In this document: positions 35,361-44,284 of the stretch, in pieces | Layout of the letters: each line of letters begins with the position of its first letter | Position numbering within the stretch: position 1 is the first letter of the stretch | NCBI RefSeq assembly: GCF_008973665.1 | Contig: NZ_WACP01000007.1 | Coordinates: 62,001 to 126,000 of the forward strand | DNA: 64,000 bases | Direction of reading: 5' to 3' | Origin: Paenibacillus tengchongensis | Lineage (GTDB): Bacteria > Bacillota > Bacilli > Paenibacillales > Paenibacillaceae | Position numbers and translations under genes: made by a program | Notes under the pieces: generated by a model | Databases searched by the model: none | What the model saw: the letters and a program-made list of their open reading frames with translations, nothing else | Told to the model about the DNA's origin: nothing

Positions 35361-36254
35361 TCAGCGGATGCCGCCGGAAGCGACGGCGGCATACTCCACC
35401 AGCGCTGCCGCGCCTGCCGGCGTCAGCGCGTAACGGCCGCGGTTCACCCGGGTGAACCAGCCGTAGTAGTTGCGCTGCAGGATCGCTGCAGCGCCCGGCA
35501 CCCCGCTCCGCCGGCGCAGCTCGGCGGGCGTGACGCCCCTCGGCGCCGCCGGAGCAGCGGCGCCTGTCCCCTGCGCCGCCGCGTCTCCGGCGGCGCCGTC
35601 CGCCCGGCCGGGTGCAGCGGCCGGGGCTTCTGCCGCCGCAGCAGCTTCGGCTGCGGCGCTTCCCCGCGAGCCGCGGCGCCCGGCGCGCGGGGCGGGGCTG
35701 AGGCCGGCGGCAGCCTCGGCCTCGGCGGCCTGCAGCGCGAGCGCGACGCGCAGCGCCTTCTCGCGGTAGGCGGTCACGAGCTTCACGCCCGTGCTGCCGC
35801 CGGTGTTGTAGTCGCCGCTGCGCTCGCGGAACTCGAGCAGCAGGCGCTCGCGGCGGCGCAGGCTGCCCCGGGGCGCAGGCGGCGCTTCGCCCGGCTCCGC
35901 GAGCACCTCGACCAGCGGCGCCTTCGTCTTGTAGAAGACGACAGTGATCAGCCCGAGGCCGAGGCGGCGGCACAGGCCGCTCAGCTCGCTCCAGCGCTGG
36001 TTCACTGCGCCTTTCTTGTCGCGCACCCGCTCTACAGCGAGATAGACGTTCGGGCTGAGCCGCAGCCGCTCGACACCCTGCAGCAGCAGGGCGAGATTGA
36101 AGCTTTTCTTCAGCTCGACGATCAGCGGCTGGTCCTCGCCCTCCCGCAGGCCGACCAGATCGCAGGTCCGCACCTCGCCTTTGATATGGTATCCCTGGCT
36201 TTCAAAGAAAGCCTTTAAAGGAGCATACAGCTCCGTCTCATGCTTGATGGCCAT
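35361..36254 (-). CDS. DUF2161-type PD-(D/E)XK phosphodiesterase-like protein
   Basis: A 297-residue protein. The N-terminal half has a restriction-endonuclease-like core: an Asp in RTCDLVGLREG followed by PLIVELKKSFNLALLLQG, the D...ExK pattern of this superfamily. The second half contains an Ala/Gly-rich low-complexity insert of about 90 residues, extremely GC-rich, before a conserved helix-turn-helix-like end (GVTPAELRRRSGVPGAAAIL, YYGWFTRVNRGRYALT). The ATG at 36254 is used because AGGAG lies eight bases upstream. Function unknown; nuclease activity is inferred from the motif only. Confidence 0.8.
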   Translation of the reverse strand: MAIKHETELYAPLKAFFESQGYHIKGEVRTCDLVGLREGEDQPLIVELKKSFNLALLLQGVERLRLSPNVYLAVERVRDKKGAVNQRWSELSGLCRRLGLGLITVVFYKTKAPLVEVLAEPGEAPPAPRGSLRRRERLLLEFRERSGDYNTGGSTGVKLVTAYREKALRVALALQAAEAEAAAGLSPAPRAGRRGSRGSAAAEAAAAAEAPAAAPGRADGAAGDAAAQGTGAAAPAAPRGVTPAELRRRSGVPGAAAILQRNYYGWFTRVNRGRYALTPAGAAALVEYAAVASGGIR

Positions 36255-36356
36255 TGGGGTCACTCCTATAATCCAGCAGCAGTCTGACTGCCGCAAAGTA
36301 TAATTAATCGTCCGCAGACTTCAGTAAACGCAGCAGCTGCAGTATTGCCGGTTGTA

Positions 36357-36398
36357 CCCGTGCCCGTGCCTATGCCTGTGTCTGTGTCTGTGTCTGTG
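36357..36398. repeat. Hexanucleotide simple-sequence repeat
   Basis: Seven units of C(C/T)(G/A)TG(C/T): two CCCGTG-type, then CCTATG and CCTGTG, then TCTGTG units. It lies in the intergenic region between the DUF2161 gene and prkA. Confidence 0.75.
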
Positions 36399-36908
36399 CA
36401 GCTTGCGGGTATACTTGCACTTGGTACATTTATTTTCGGGTAATCACTCTCTGTGAAGCACTTAATTGCACCTGATACAACTATAGTCAGCATCATCAGC
36501 CAAACGGTCCGGTCCGGGGAGAAATAGATGTACGAAATGCAGGTATGCGGTAAATCAGCCCCATTTGGGCCGGAATAGTTGTACATTTTACAAGTTACAC
36601 CTCAAGAGGAAGCTACTGCGATGGTCCGTGCCCCGCACGCTCGCTCTCCAGGCTTCCCTGTGATACGGTCCACCCATCGTTCAACAGGCTGTTTTTTCAC
36701 CCGCATTAATATTCCGTAAATTCCCTGCATATTACTTGGATTAACCTTCTGTGCAGATGTTGCCCGAGAGCTAACATAGCAGGGAACATCACGATTCTCT
36801 ATTATAGCACAGCAAAAAAGAGGTCACTATTGCCGGATTACCGCATAGTTATGTAATACACTTTTAAAGCCAAAGGAGCAAGTAGGAGCGCAAGAGGAGG
36901 CAGCGAGC
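36399..36908. other. Gene-free interval upstream of prkA
   Basis: No gene is supported on either strand. It holds several TGTAC-containing AT-rich segments (near 36421, 36529 and 36579) similar in flavour to the repeat block at 34826-34894. The prkA promoter should lie in the last ~100 bases; AATACACT near 36857 is close to the sigma-E -10 consensus, but no good -35 was found. Confidence 0.4.
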
Positions 36909-38804
36909 ATGGATATATTTGAGCGTATAGCTTCGTATCGGGCTGAGAACGACCGTTTGGCGTGGAGCGGCACCTTCAAGGACTATATAGAATTGCTGAA
37001 ACAAGACCCCTCTCCCGCCAAGACGGCTCACTCCCGCGTATACGACATGATCAAATCCCACGGCGTCGAGGAGATCAACGGTCGGAAACGGTATAAGTTT
37101 TTTGAGCAGGAGATTTTTGGCCTTGACAGGGCTGTGGAGAAGCTGGTGGAGGAGTATTTCCACTCGGCGGCGCGGCGGCTCGACGTGCGCAAGCGGATCC
37201 TGCTCCTGATGGGGCCGGTCAGCGGCGGGAAATCGACCATCGTGACTCTGTTAAAAAGAGGGCTGGAGCAATATTCCCGTACCGCCGAAGGGGCGGTGTA
37301 CGCCATTGAAGGCTGCCCGATGCATGAAGACCCGCTGCATTTGATCCCGCTGGAGCTCCGGCCGGAGCTGGAACGGGAGCTGGGCGTGCGCATTGAGGGC
37401 AACCTGTGCCCGTCCTGCCAGATGCGGCTGAAGAACGAGTACCATGGAGACATCGAACAGGTCAAGGTAGCGCGGGTGCTGCTGTCGGAGGAAGAGCGCG
37501 TAGGCATCGGCACCTTCAGCCCCTCCGATCCGAAGTCGCAGGATATCGCCGACCTCACCGGCAGTATTGACTTCTCGACGATTACCGAATTCGGCTCAGA
37601 GTCCGATCCGCGGGCGTACCGTTTCGACGGGGAGCTGAACAAGGCCAACCGCGGGCTGATGGAATTCCAGGAAATGCTCAAATGCGACGAGAAGTTCCTT
37701 TGGAACCTGTTGTCGCTGACCCAGGAGGGCAACTTCAAAGCCGGGCGCTTCGCGTTAATTTCGGCGGATGAAATGATCATCGCGCATACGAACGAGACGG
37801 AGTACAAAGCTTTTATCTCCAATAAAAAGAATGAAGCGCTCCAGTCCCGCATGATCGTCATGCCGGTTCCTTACAACCTGCGGGTGTCGGAAGAGGAAAA
37901 AATCTACGCTAAGCTGATTGCCCAGAGCGACATGAAGCATGTGCATATTGCCCCGCATGCGCTGCGGGCCGCGGCGATCTTCTCCATTCTCACGCGCCTG
38001 AAGGAGAGCAAGAAGCAGGGGATGGACCTCATCAAGAAGCTGCGGATGTACGACGGCGAAGAGGTCGAGGGCTACAAGGAAGCTGATCTCAAGGAGATGC
38101 AGTCGGAGTATCTGGATGAGGGAATGTCCGGCATCGACCCGCGCTATGTCATCAACCGGATCTCCAGCGCCCTGATCAAGGGCGACCTGCAGTGCATGAA
38201 CGCGCTCGATGTGCTGCGGGCGATCAAGGACGGCCTGGACCAGCATCCTTCCATTACGAAGGAGGAACGTGAGCGGTATCTGAATTTCATTGCCATTGCC
38301 CGCAAGGAATACGATATTCTGGCCAAAAGCGAGGTGCAGAAGGCGTTTGTTTACTCTTTTGAAGAGTCGGCCAAGACGCTGTTCGAGAACTACCTCGACA
38401 ACATTGAAGCGTACTGCAACTGGACCAAAATCCGCGACCCGCTGACCGATGAGGAGCTGGAGCCGGATGAGCGGCTGATGCGTTCCATCGAGGAGCAGAT
38501 CGGCATTTCCGAAAACGCCAAGAAGGCGTTCCGCGAAGAGATTCTGATCCGCATCTCTGCCTATTCCCGAAAGGGCAAAAAGTTCGAGTACAACAACCAC
38601 GACCGGCTGCGCGAAGCCATCGAGAAGAAGCTGTTCGCCGACCTGAAGGATATCGTCAAGATCACCACCTCCTCCAAGACGCCGGATGAAAGCCAGCTGA
38701 AACGGATTAACGAAGTCACCCGGCGGCTGATCGACGAGCACAACTACTGCCCGATCTGCGCCAACGAGCTGCTGAAATATGTCGGCAGCCTGCTGAACCG
38801 GTAA
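36909..38804 (+). CDS. prkA: PrkA family serine protein kinase/AAA+ protein
   Basis: A 631-residue cytoplasmic protein of sporulating and stressed cells. The N-terminal AAA+ part has the Walker A GPVSGGKST near residue 100 and the segments YAIEGCPMHEDPLHLIP and CPSCQMRLKNEYHGD. The C-terminal third is the kinase-like PrkA domain (MSGIDPRYVINRISSAL onward), with a C-terminal CPICANELL. Length equals that of B. subtilis PrkA, which is made in the mother cell under sigma-E. GAGGAGG precedes the ATG. In related genomes prkA is grouped with yhbH and spoVR; here a spoVR fragment lies 3.3 kb away and yhbH was not found. Confidence 0.96.
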   Translation: MDIFERIASYRAENDRLAWSGTFKDYIELLKQDPSPAKTAHSRVYDMIKSHGVEEINGRKRYKFFEQEIFGLDRAVEKLVEEYFHSAARRLDVRKRILLLMGPVSGGKSTIVTLLKRGLEQYSRTAEGAVYAIEGCPMHEDPLHLIPLELRPELERELGVRIEGNLCPSCQMRLKNEYHGDIEQVKVARVLLSEEERVGIGTFSPSDPKSQDIADLTGSIDFSTITEFGSESDPRAYRFDGELNKANRGLMEFQEMLKCDEKFLWNLLSLTQEGNFKAGRFALISADEMIIAHTNETEYKAFISNKKNEALQSRMIVMPVPYNLRVSEEEKIYAKLIAQSDMKHVHIAPHALRAAAIFSILTRLKESKKQGMDLIKKLRMYDGEEVEGYKEADLKEMQSEYLDEGMSGIDPRYVINRISSALIKGDLQCMNALDVLRAIKDGLDQHPSITKEERERYLNFIAIARKEYDILAKSEVQKAFVYSFEESAKTLFENYLDNIEAYCNWTKIRDPLTDEELEPDERLMRSIEEQIGISENAKKAFREEILIRISAYSRKGKKFEYNNHDRLREAIEKKLFADLKDIVKITTSSKTPDESQLKRINEVTRRLIDEHNYCPICANELLKYVGSLLNR

Positions 38805-38850
38805 GGAGGCGGAGTAATCTGCCGGAGGATTGTCTATCCTTGCATGACTG

Positions 38851-38876
38851 GACCGCGAACCTGCGGTCTTTTTTTA
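38851..38876 (+). terminator. Rho-independent terminator of prkA
   Basis: GACCGC-GAACCT-GCGGTC followed by seven T. Confidence 0.9.
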
Positions 38877-39096
38877 TATAACGGAGTCCCCGCAAAGCCT
38901 GAATGACTTCTGTCAAACCCGCGATGTGGGGTTCTTTTGTGCCTGGCGGTTTGCCGGATATATCTTCGCGAGCCGCCTCGAAGCGGGGGCGGACGCCGTC
39001 AAGCCGCCGTGCGGCCACCGGAACACCCGCGCAGCCTGCCTGCCCGCATAGAAGCGGGCCGTACCTTTGGCCGGCCAAGCTCCGTCAGCGCCCGGA

Positions 39097-39864
39097 CTAT
39101 CCGGGCAGTTTAACCGCCGCGATGCGCAGCCGCCGGGCATCGAGCAGCCAACTGCCGTCCCGGTACAGCTGCGGCTTGAGCTGCGCTTCGATGGTGTCGT
39201 ATATCGCTGCTTTGTCCCCGGGCGTAACATCGTGGAAGAAATAGCCGGAGAAGCTGTCCAGCCAGTTCCGGATTGCGGAGTCTCCCCCTCTAAGCGGAGA
39301 GGGACTGTCAAAATGCCGGGTATAGGTGACCCGGAATCCGGTCTGCTCCAGCAGGGTGGCGTATTCGCCGGCTGTGGGATGGTACCATGGATTCCGCCCC
39401 TCCCAAGCATAACCATGAGCCTCAAGCGCTTGCCGCATTGCGGTCAGGACCGCGGCGGTGTTGCCGCTGCCGGCGAACTCGGCCACGAAGCGGCCGCCCT
39501 CCCGCAGCGCCAGCCAGATGGCCCGGGCCGCTTGCGGACCGCTGGCGATCCAGTGCAGCGCGGCGTGGGAGAACACGGCGTCAAAGGCTGTCCCGGTGCG
39601 GTACTGGCTGGCATCCTGCACCTCAAAGTGCAGGTCCGGATATTTCCGGCTGGCCTGCCCTACCAGCTCTGCGGACAGGTCGATGCCGGTAGTTACGGCT
39701 CCGGCGGCTGCAATCCTGGCAGTTAAATCTCCATTGCCGCAGCCCATATCCAGAATCCGTTCACCGGGACAGGGCTGAAGCAGCTCGAGAATTCCGCTAT
39801 CCGGTTTAGCTGTCAAATCCGGAGGCTGCAGGCTTGCGGCTGGTCCGGAGGGTTTATTTTGCAT
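39097..39864 (-). CDS. Class I SAM-dependent methyltransferase (trans-aconitate methyltransferase-like)
   Basis: A 255-residue enzyme with the Rossmann-type SAM site: ILDMGCGNGDLTARI (motif I), TGIDLSAELVGQA, and VFSHAALHWI. C-terminal parts such as NPWYHPTAGEYATLLEQTGF and the DSFSGYFFHDV segment resemble trans-aconitate 2-methyltransferase relatives. AAGGAG lies ten bases before the start codon. It is divergent from the AraC gene, whose product might regulate it. The substrate is not known. Confidence 0.85.
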   Translation of the reverse strand: MQNKPSGPAASLQPPDLTAKPDSGILELLQPCPGERILDMGCGNGDLTARIAAAGAVTTGIDLSAELVGQASRKYPDLHFEVQDASQYRTGTAFDAVFSHAALHWIASGPQAARAIWLALREGGRFVAEFAGSGNTAAVLTAMRQALEAHGYAWEGRNPWYHPTAGEYATLLEQTGFRVTYTRHFDSPSPLRGGDSAIRNWLDSFSGYFFHDVTPGDKAAIYDTIEAQLKPQLYRDGSWLLDARRLRIAAVKLPG

Positions 39865-40058
39865 GAAGGCTTGTCTCCTTTAGATCATATCATAGACTAT
39901 ATGAATCTATAATAGCGGTGATTTACTTGGCTCGTCAAGCTGCAGCAACATACACCGCTTATCGAACCGCCTTAATTTGCGCAAGACTGGAACGATCGGC
40001 CCGGAATTTAATTGCTATAATGAAGATAACGAACAGGGAAAGGCCTGGTGGGTGGGCT

Positions 40059-40952
40059 GTGAATTACAGCAGGGATATTGAGCGATGCATTGACTATATC
40101 GAGGAGCATATCAAGGAACCGTTAACCGCTGACGATATTTGCGCGGTCGCCGGCTACTCGCTGTTTCACTTCAGCAGAGTGTTCAGCTTGACCCGCGGCA
40201 TGCCGATCATGGAGTACGTACGCAGCCGCAGATTGTCCCGGGCGTCGATGGAGCTGTTCAGCGGCCGCCGGATCATCGATATCGCGCTGGATTATGGCTT
40301 TGAGACACAGAGCGGCTTTGCCAAAGCCTTCCGGAAGGCGTACGGATACAGCCCCAGCGACTATACGGCGCGGATGGAGAGCTTTCGGCCGTCACTGCCG
40401 CCTGGCCTGATCGGAGATTATATGCCGGAACCGGCGGTTGTGCACAGACCCGCTTTTAGAGTTGCGGGCTACGGCATTGAGACAGATGTAGCGGCGCGCG
40501 GGTATACCCAGGAGGTCGCTTCGTTCTGGAGCCGATATGACGGGGATAACCTGGAGTCCAAAATGTATGCCATTCTCCAACCGCTGAGGCACGGAGAGGT
40601 CGGATTATGTATTCCGGCGTCCGGGGATGGATATGCAAAGTATCTGTTAGGGGTCATTGTCGAGGACTTTGGCAAGGTGACTGCGGACATGCTAACCACA
40701 GAAGTGCCCAGAGCACAATATGCCGTATTTACCACGCCGCCGGTGGATACATCGGGAGATGCCGGCCAGGATGATTTTGTGCAGGTGATCCAGAGCACCT
40801 GGGTATACATTTTTGAAGCCTGGTTTCCTTCAAGCGGATATGTGTACGATGAAGACAAGCCGAACTTTGAATTTTATGATGAGCGCTGCCATTCCCGTGC
40901 GGATACGGTGATGGAGATTTACGTGCCTGTACTGATTAGAGCCGGGGATTAA
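40059..40952 (+). CDS. AraC-family regulator with GyrI-like effector domain
   Basis: A 297-residue regulator. Two helix-turn-helix units occupy the first ~100 residues (LTADDICAVAGYSLFHFSRV and IIDIALDYGFETQSGFAKAF, ending FRKAYGYSPSDY). The rest is a GyrI/SOUL-like small-molecule-binding domain (YMPEPAVVHRPAFRVAGYGI ... GLCIP ... FEAWFPSSGY ... FEFYDERC). The GTG at 40059 with GGTGGG before it fits the domain border; an ATG at 40020 is open but has no ribosome site. Such proteins answer to drugs or other ligands. It is divergent from the methyltransferase gene. Confidence 0.87.
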   Translation: MNYSRDIERCIDYIEEHIKEPLTADDICAVAGYSLFHFSRVFSLTRGMPIMEYVRSRRLSRASMELFSGRRIIDIALDYGFETQSGFAKAFRKAYGYSPSDYTARMESFRPSLPPGLIGDYMPEPAVVHRPAFRVAGYGIETDVAARGYTQEVASFWSRYDGDNLESKMYAILQPLRHGEVGLCIPASGDGYAKYLLGVIVEDFGKVTADMLTTEVPRAQYAVFTTPPVDTSGDAGQDDFVQVIQSTWVYIFEAWFPSSGYVYDEDKPNFEFYDERCHSRADTVMEIYVPVLIRAGD

Positions 40953-41121
40953 CCTATGACCGCCGAGAGGCGGTCTTTTCAGTAGGAGCAACTTGCCCTG
41001 TCTCTGGAAATTCAAGTTGTGTCTATCTAGTGAAAATATTTTCTGCATATTGTGGTATTAAGAGGAAAAATCATGTATTTTATAGAGGGTACTACTAATT
41101 TGGTTGAAGGGGAGTGCGATT

Positions 41122-42015
41122 TTGAAAAAAGTAATGTTGAAGAAAGCTTTTGCTTTACTGCTCATGTTTTGTTTCATTTTATCGCCCTTTGGCTCTGTGT
41201 TCGCAGCTGCAGCAGAGGCTTCGGCCGCCGATACGCCAGCAACCTCAGCGGTTGAGATCCAGGTTGCCTATCCCGATGGCACCATTATGGAGCAGGGCGT
41301 GCTGTCTGTTAACCTGAGCGAAGAGCCCGGCGCAAACTACACCTCCTTTGGAGAAGACGGCGTATTTCTGTTCGATCTTCCGGACGGAACGTATAATGTG
41401 TCTGGCGTAACCGACTTCACTTCCTGGAAAAGTATCACCTTCTACGATTCGTTTACAGTGAGCGGAGGAAATCCGCAGACGCATATTTTGCAGCTTCCGC
41501 CTAAGATTGTCGGCTCCATTATCACTGCGGACGGGGCAGATCTCCCTTATGGAAGACTTTACCTGACCGGCTCTGACGGTACCACCACCAATGGCTATGT
41601 CACCAATGTCGACGACGGTGCGTTCACCCTGTATTTACCGGACGGGTCCTATACGGCAGATTTTCTGTCCGAATGGAATCACATGTGGGCTGTCACTCTC
41701 CACTCTTCCTTTACAGTGTTGAATGGTCAACTGGAATCCGGGCCGCTGGTAGTGACTGTACCTCTTCAATATACAGGGACCGTCACCAAGAGCGGCGCAC
41801 CTGTGAGCAGCGGCGCAGTATACTTCCAAAGCACAGATGACAGCAGTATCAGCTACGAGGGCCGGGTTATGAATGGCAGATTGAGCGTATTCCTGTTAAA
41901 CGGCAACTACCAGATCACCAAGGTGGTAGACTTGAATACCTCTCAGGAATATACCGTCAATCTTAATGTTACTGTGGCAAATGGCGCTGGTCCCGTGAAC
42001 ATAACGATTCCTTAA
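41122..42015 (+). CDS. Secreted three-repeat beta-sandwich protein
   Basis: A 297-residue exported protein with a clear signal peptide (KKAFALLLMFCFILSPFGSVFA, cut near AAA). The mature part is made of three similar units of about 85 residues, each with an LPDGTYNV / LPDGSYTADF / LLNGNYQITKV strand and a preceding GSIITADG-, GTVTKSG-like start. They resemble the carboxypeptidase-regulatory-like or transthyretin-like beta-sandwich. No enzyme motif, anchor or sortase signal is seen. The TTG at 41122 follows GGGGAG by eight bases. Function unknown; an adhesion or matrix role is a guess. Confidence 0.72.
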   Translation: MKKVMLKKAFALLLMFCFILSPFGSVFAAAAEASAADTPATSAVEIQVAYPDGTIMEQGVLSVNLSEEPGANYTSFGEDGVFLFDLPDGTYNVSGVTDFTSWKSITFYDSFTVSGGNPQTHILQLPPKIVGSIITADGADLPYGRLYLTGSDGTTTNGYVTNVDDGAFTLYLPDGSYTADFLSEWNHMWAVTLHSSFTVLNGQLESGPLVVTVPLQYTGTVTKSGAPVSSGAVYFQSTDDSSISYEGRVMNGRLSVFLLNGNYQITKVVDLNTSQEYTVNLNVTVANGAGPVNITIP

Positions 42016-42023
42016 GCAGATTT

Positions 42024-42060
42024 AAGCCCGCCGCACATCTGATGTGCCTGCGGGCTGTTT
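42024..42060. terminator. Bidirectional terminator between convergent genes
   Basis: AAGCCCGC and GCGGGCTGTTT enclose a second stem GCACATC/GATGTGC. It serves the secreted-protein gene and, on the minus strand, the spoVR fragment. Confidence 0.8.
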
Positions 42061-42084
42061 CTGTTCTGCGGGAACCGTTCCAGG

Positions 42085-42675
42085 TTACAGGAACTTCCGC
42101 TGTACCTTTTTCCCATCGTAAGTGAAGAGAGCTTTCTTATCCTCCACCACCGTCTGCAGGTGAACGTTACGTCCCCACAGCGAGTAGATGTGCGGAAGCG
42201 TGCGCTCCAGGTATTTGAGATCCAGCTCGATGCTCTCATAGCGGTGAACGATCAGCAGCTCTCCGTTCCGCTCATAATCGGCGTCCTGGACGACGAGGTA
42301 AGGCGCACCGCCGTTGACCCGGGCCAGCACCAGCTGGTCGCGGACATTCTCCCAGGCTTTGTCGGTAATTTTCCATTCCGGGCCTTTCTTCTCGAAGACG
42401 TACAGATCCAGATCTCCCACCAGCTGTTTGGTCAAATAACTGCGGATAAACGAGATGTCAGAATCCAGCTCGCGCACCTCGAACATTTTGTCGCGGTCCC
42501 AGCGGCGTTCGATGTCCTCGAAGATTTTCAGCCCCAAATAGTACGGATTCAGGCTTTGGCGGGAGGGCTGCACCACCGAGGAATTCAGCTTCGAGTATTC
42601 AATCGTCTCCTCCGAAGTAAGGTCCAGTTCGCGCATGATCCGCTGATGCCAATACGAAGCCCAGCCTTCGTATTG
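42085..42675 (-). pseudogene. spoVR: SpoVR, 3' fragment (gene interrupted)
   Basis: The C-terminal ~195 residues of stage V sporulation protein R, a mother-cell protein needed for normal spore cortex. The frame begins in the strongly conserved [15 protein letters not shown] motif and continues through [20 protein letters not shown] and [18 protein letters not shown] to the normal end. Upstream of this motif homology stops: the codons read TAG CAA TAC GAA, a stop just four codons before Trp, where intact SpoVR has about 270 further residues. The missing part is not elsewhere in the window. An ATG at 42636 is open but gives only a fragment. The cut coincides with the left end of the AT-rich island. 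Confidence 0.9.
42651..42674. other. Candidate serine-recombinase attachment site at island junction
   Basis: AATACGAAG-CCCAGC-CTTCGTATT is a perfect 9-bp inverted repeat around a six-base centre and lies exactly over the point where SpoVR homology ends. Large serine recombinases recombine at such quasi-palindromic sites with a central dinucleotide crossover. The right arm plus centre encode conserved SpoVR residues, so the native gene probably offers part of the palindrome. Confidence 0.55.
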
Positions 42676-42769
42676 CTAAGGTGCTTATTCGAATGAAATT
42701 ATTGTGTTAATGTTTTCCATGTTTTGATATAATTTTTGAATGAATGTGAAATTATTGTCGGAGGGAAAT

Positions 42770-44284
42770 ATGGGCCGCGAACTTATTATTTTTAAGACCG
42801 ATACAGATGCATATGGCACTAATAGAGGTTTTGTGTACCAATATTTAAAAACCTTAATTCAGTGGTTAAAGATCTACAGTAGTAACTCTGTAAATGAATG
42901 CATTTATTGTGAATACGAAGATGATACAAAATTACTGAATGAAGAGAAAAACATAGTAAAATTTACTCAAATGAAATGCTACTCAACGGTGTTTAACCTT
43001 GGTCACACTGATATTAAAAAATCATTATATAATTTTTTTATTCTTTATCGGATGTACCCAGAATATGAGGGCTCCTTTTCATTTGAAACAAATTCACGTG
43101 TTTCTTCTAAAGATCATCTCTTGGATGAATGGACTAGAACACAAAATACGCTCAGTCAGAACCAAAATCTACTTGGCAGCTGTATTGTTGAAGTTCGCGA
43201 CATTTTGAATGAATCAATTATTGAGAACAGAGATAGCTTAGTTACTGACTTATCAAAGAAAATCGTGAAGCTTGAAACAAAATCAAAAAGAATTACCAAA
43301 AAAATCAAAGATCAGATGGCTGCATATAACAATGAAATAGAAGACATAAAAGAAAAAGCCAATGATGTGTTGGCAAGTATAGCAGATACTGATGTGTTAA
43401 GTGACTTCGTACTTAGAATATATTGGTCTTTTGATGATATTGCTGCTGAAAAGTCAGTAGAGGTTTTAAAGTCCCAAGCACTTAGTTGCATAACCAGTTT
43501 AGGGTTAAAGTACCCTCCAAATATAATTTTTGGTCGTTTGGTTTCTGAAATAGTGCTTAAGTCAAAAGAAGCCAGACCAGAAGCACGATGTTTAGACTTT
43601 TCATTAATGCAGAGTATCTTGAACGAAACTGAAACTGCAATTAATTCTAAGGTGGATCAAAGGATATTAGAACAATTTCAGAACATCATGGATAGACTAG
43701 ATTCAGGTTTTCAAGACGTTTCGTTGGGTATTGAAGTTATAAAAACAGCAATGGATAGAATTGCGCCTACATCACAAACCCCAATACCCTCAGAATACAT
43801 AGACTTGCCAGAGAGCGATTCGTTTGCACCAGAGAAACTTAAAGAAGTTATTGATAAAGATCCTGTTAAGCAAAGCAACCTTGAAAGGAAAATTAGCAGG
43901 ATTTTTGAGAATGATGTCGATGATGTCGATGAGGCCGAGCAAGTTAATTTTCTTATTCAAGTTGCGACTGAATTGCGATGCCGCTATCTTTTATTTCTTC
44001 AAGAACTAAAAATCAGTAATAGGCACCATACATATTCCAGCGTCAAGTCATTGGAAGGTAAAGTGAAATATGAATGTACTGCCTCTGCAATCAAGCTAAA
44101 AAGAGTTGAAAATTTAAATCCAATTGATTTTTGGAGTTCATTTCAAGAGGAATTAGTAAGCCTGGGTAAACAATTCAATCTTCGGGTGAATAAGGATATA
44201 GATAAGGAAATCGTTTATGCACAAATGTATCAAATGGCTGCTGAATGTCATTTAAAGTGGCATAAGGAGGTGGCAAGCAAATGA
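42770..44284 (+). CDS. ABC-3C system effector with Cap4/DUF4297-like nuclease domain
   Basis: A 504-residue protein, first gene of a coupled three-gene operon. The N-terminal ~140 residues follow the pattern of dsDNA-nuclease (DUF4297/Cap4-like) domains: GFVYQYLKTLIQWLKIY, an acidic CEYEDD and then KFTQMKCYS, i.e. the D/E and QxK of the PD-(D/E)XK fold, ending FSFETNS. The middle has predicted coiled coil; the C-terminal ~110 residues look like the adaptor that joins effectors to ABC-3C partners. The ATG at 42770 follows GGAGGG by four bases; TATAAT lies at 42728. It overlaps the next gene by four bases. Likely role: DNA-cleaving arm of an anti-phage system. Confidence 0.75.
   Translation: MGRELIIFKTDTDAYGTNRGFVYQYLKTLIQWLKIYSSNSVNECIYCEYEDDTKLLNEEKNIVKFTQMKCYSTVFNLGHTDIKKSLYNFFILYRMYPEYEGSFSFETNSRVSSKDHLLDEWTRTQNTLSQNQNLLGSCIVEVRDILNESIIENRDSLVTDLSKKIVKLETKSKRITKKIKDQMAAYNNEIEDIKEKANDVLASIADTDVLSDFVLRIYWSFDDIAAEKSVEVLKSQALSCITSLGLKYPPNIIFGRLVSEIVLKSKEARPEARCLDFSLMQSILNETETAINSKVDQRILEQFQNIMDRLDSGFQDVSLGIEVIKTAMDRIAPTSQTPIPSEYIDLPESDSFAPEKLKEVIDKDPVKQSNLERKISRIFENDVDDVDEAEQVNFLIQVATELRCRYLLFLQELKISNRHHTYSSVKSLEGKVKYECTASAIKLKRVENLNPIDFWSSFQEELVSLGKQFNLRVNKDIDKEIVYAQMYQMAAECHLKWHKEVASK

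Noticed and set aside
35122..35973. 283-codon Arg/Pro-rich open frame overlapping the DUF2161 gene
   Set aside because: Its composition comes from reading the GC-rich Ala insert in another frame and then the tandem repeats; it has no ribosome site.
38903..39726. Two open frames on the plus strand over the methyltransferase gene
   Set aside because: They are shadows; the minus-strand methyltransferase has its SAM motif and ribosome site.
42160..42696. 178-codon plus-strand open frame at the spoVR fragment
   Set aside because: It runs antisense to a segment with unmistakable SpoVR similarity.
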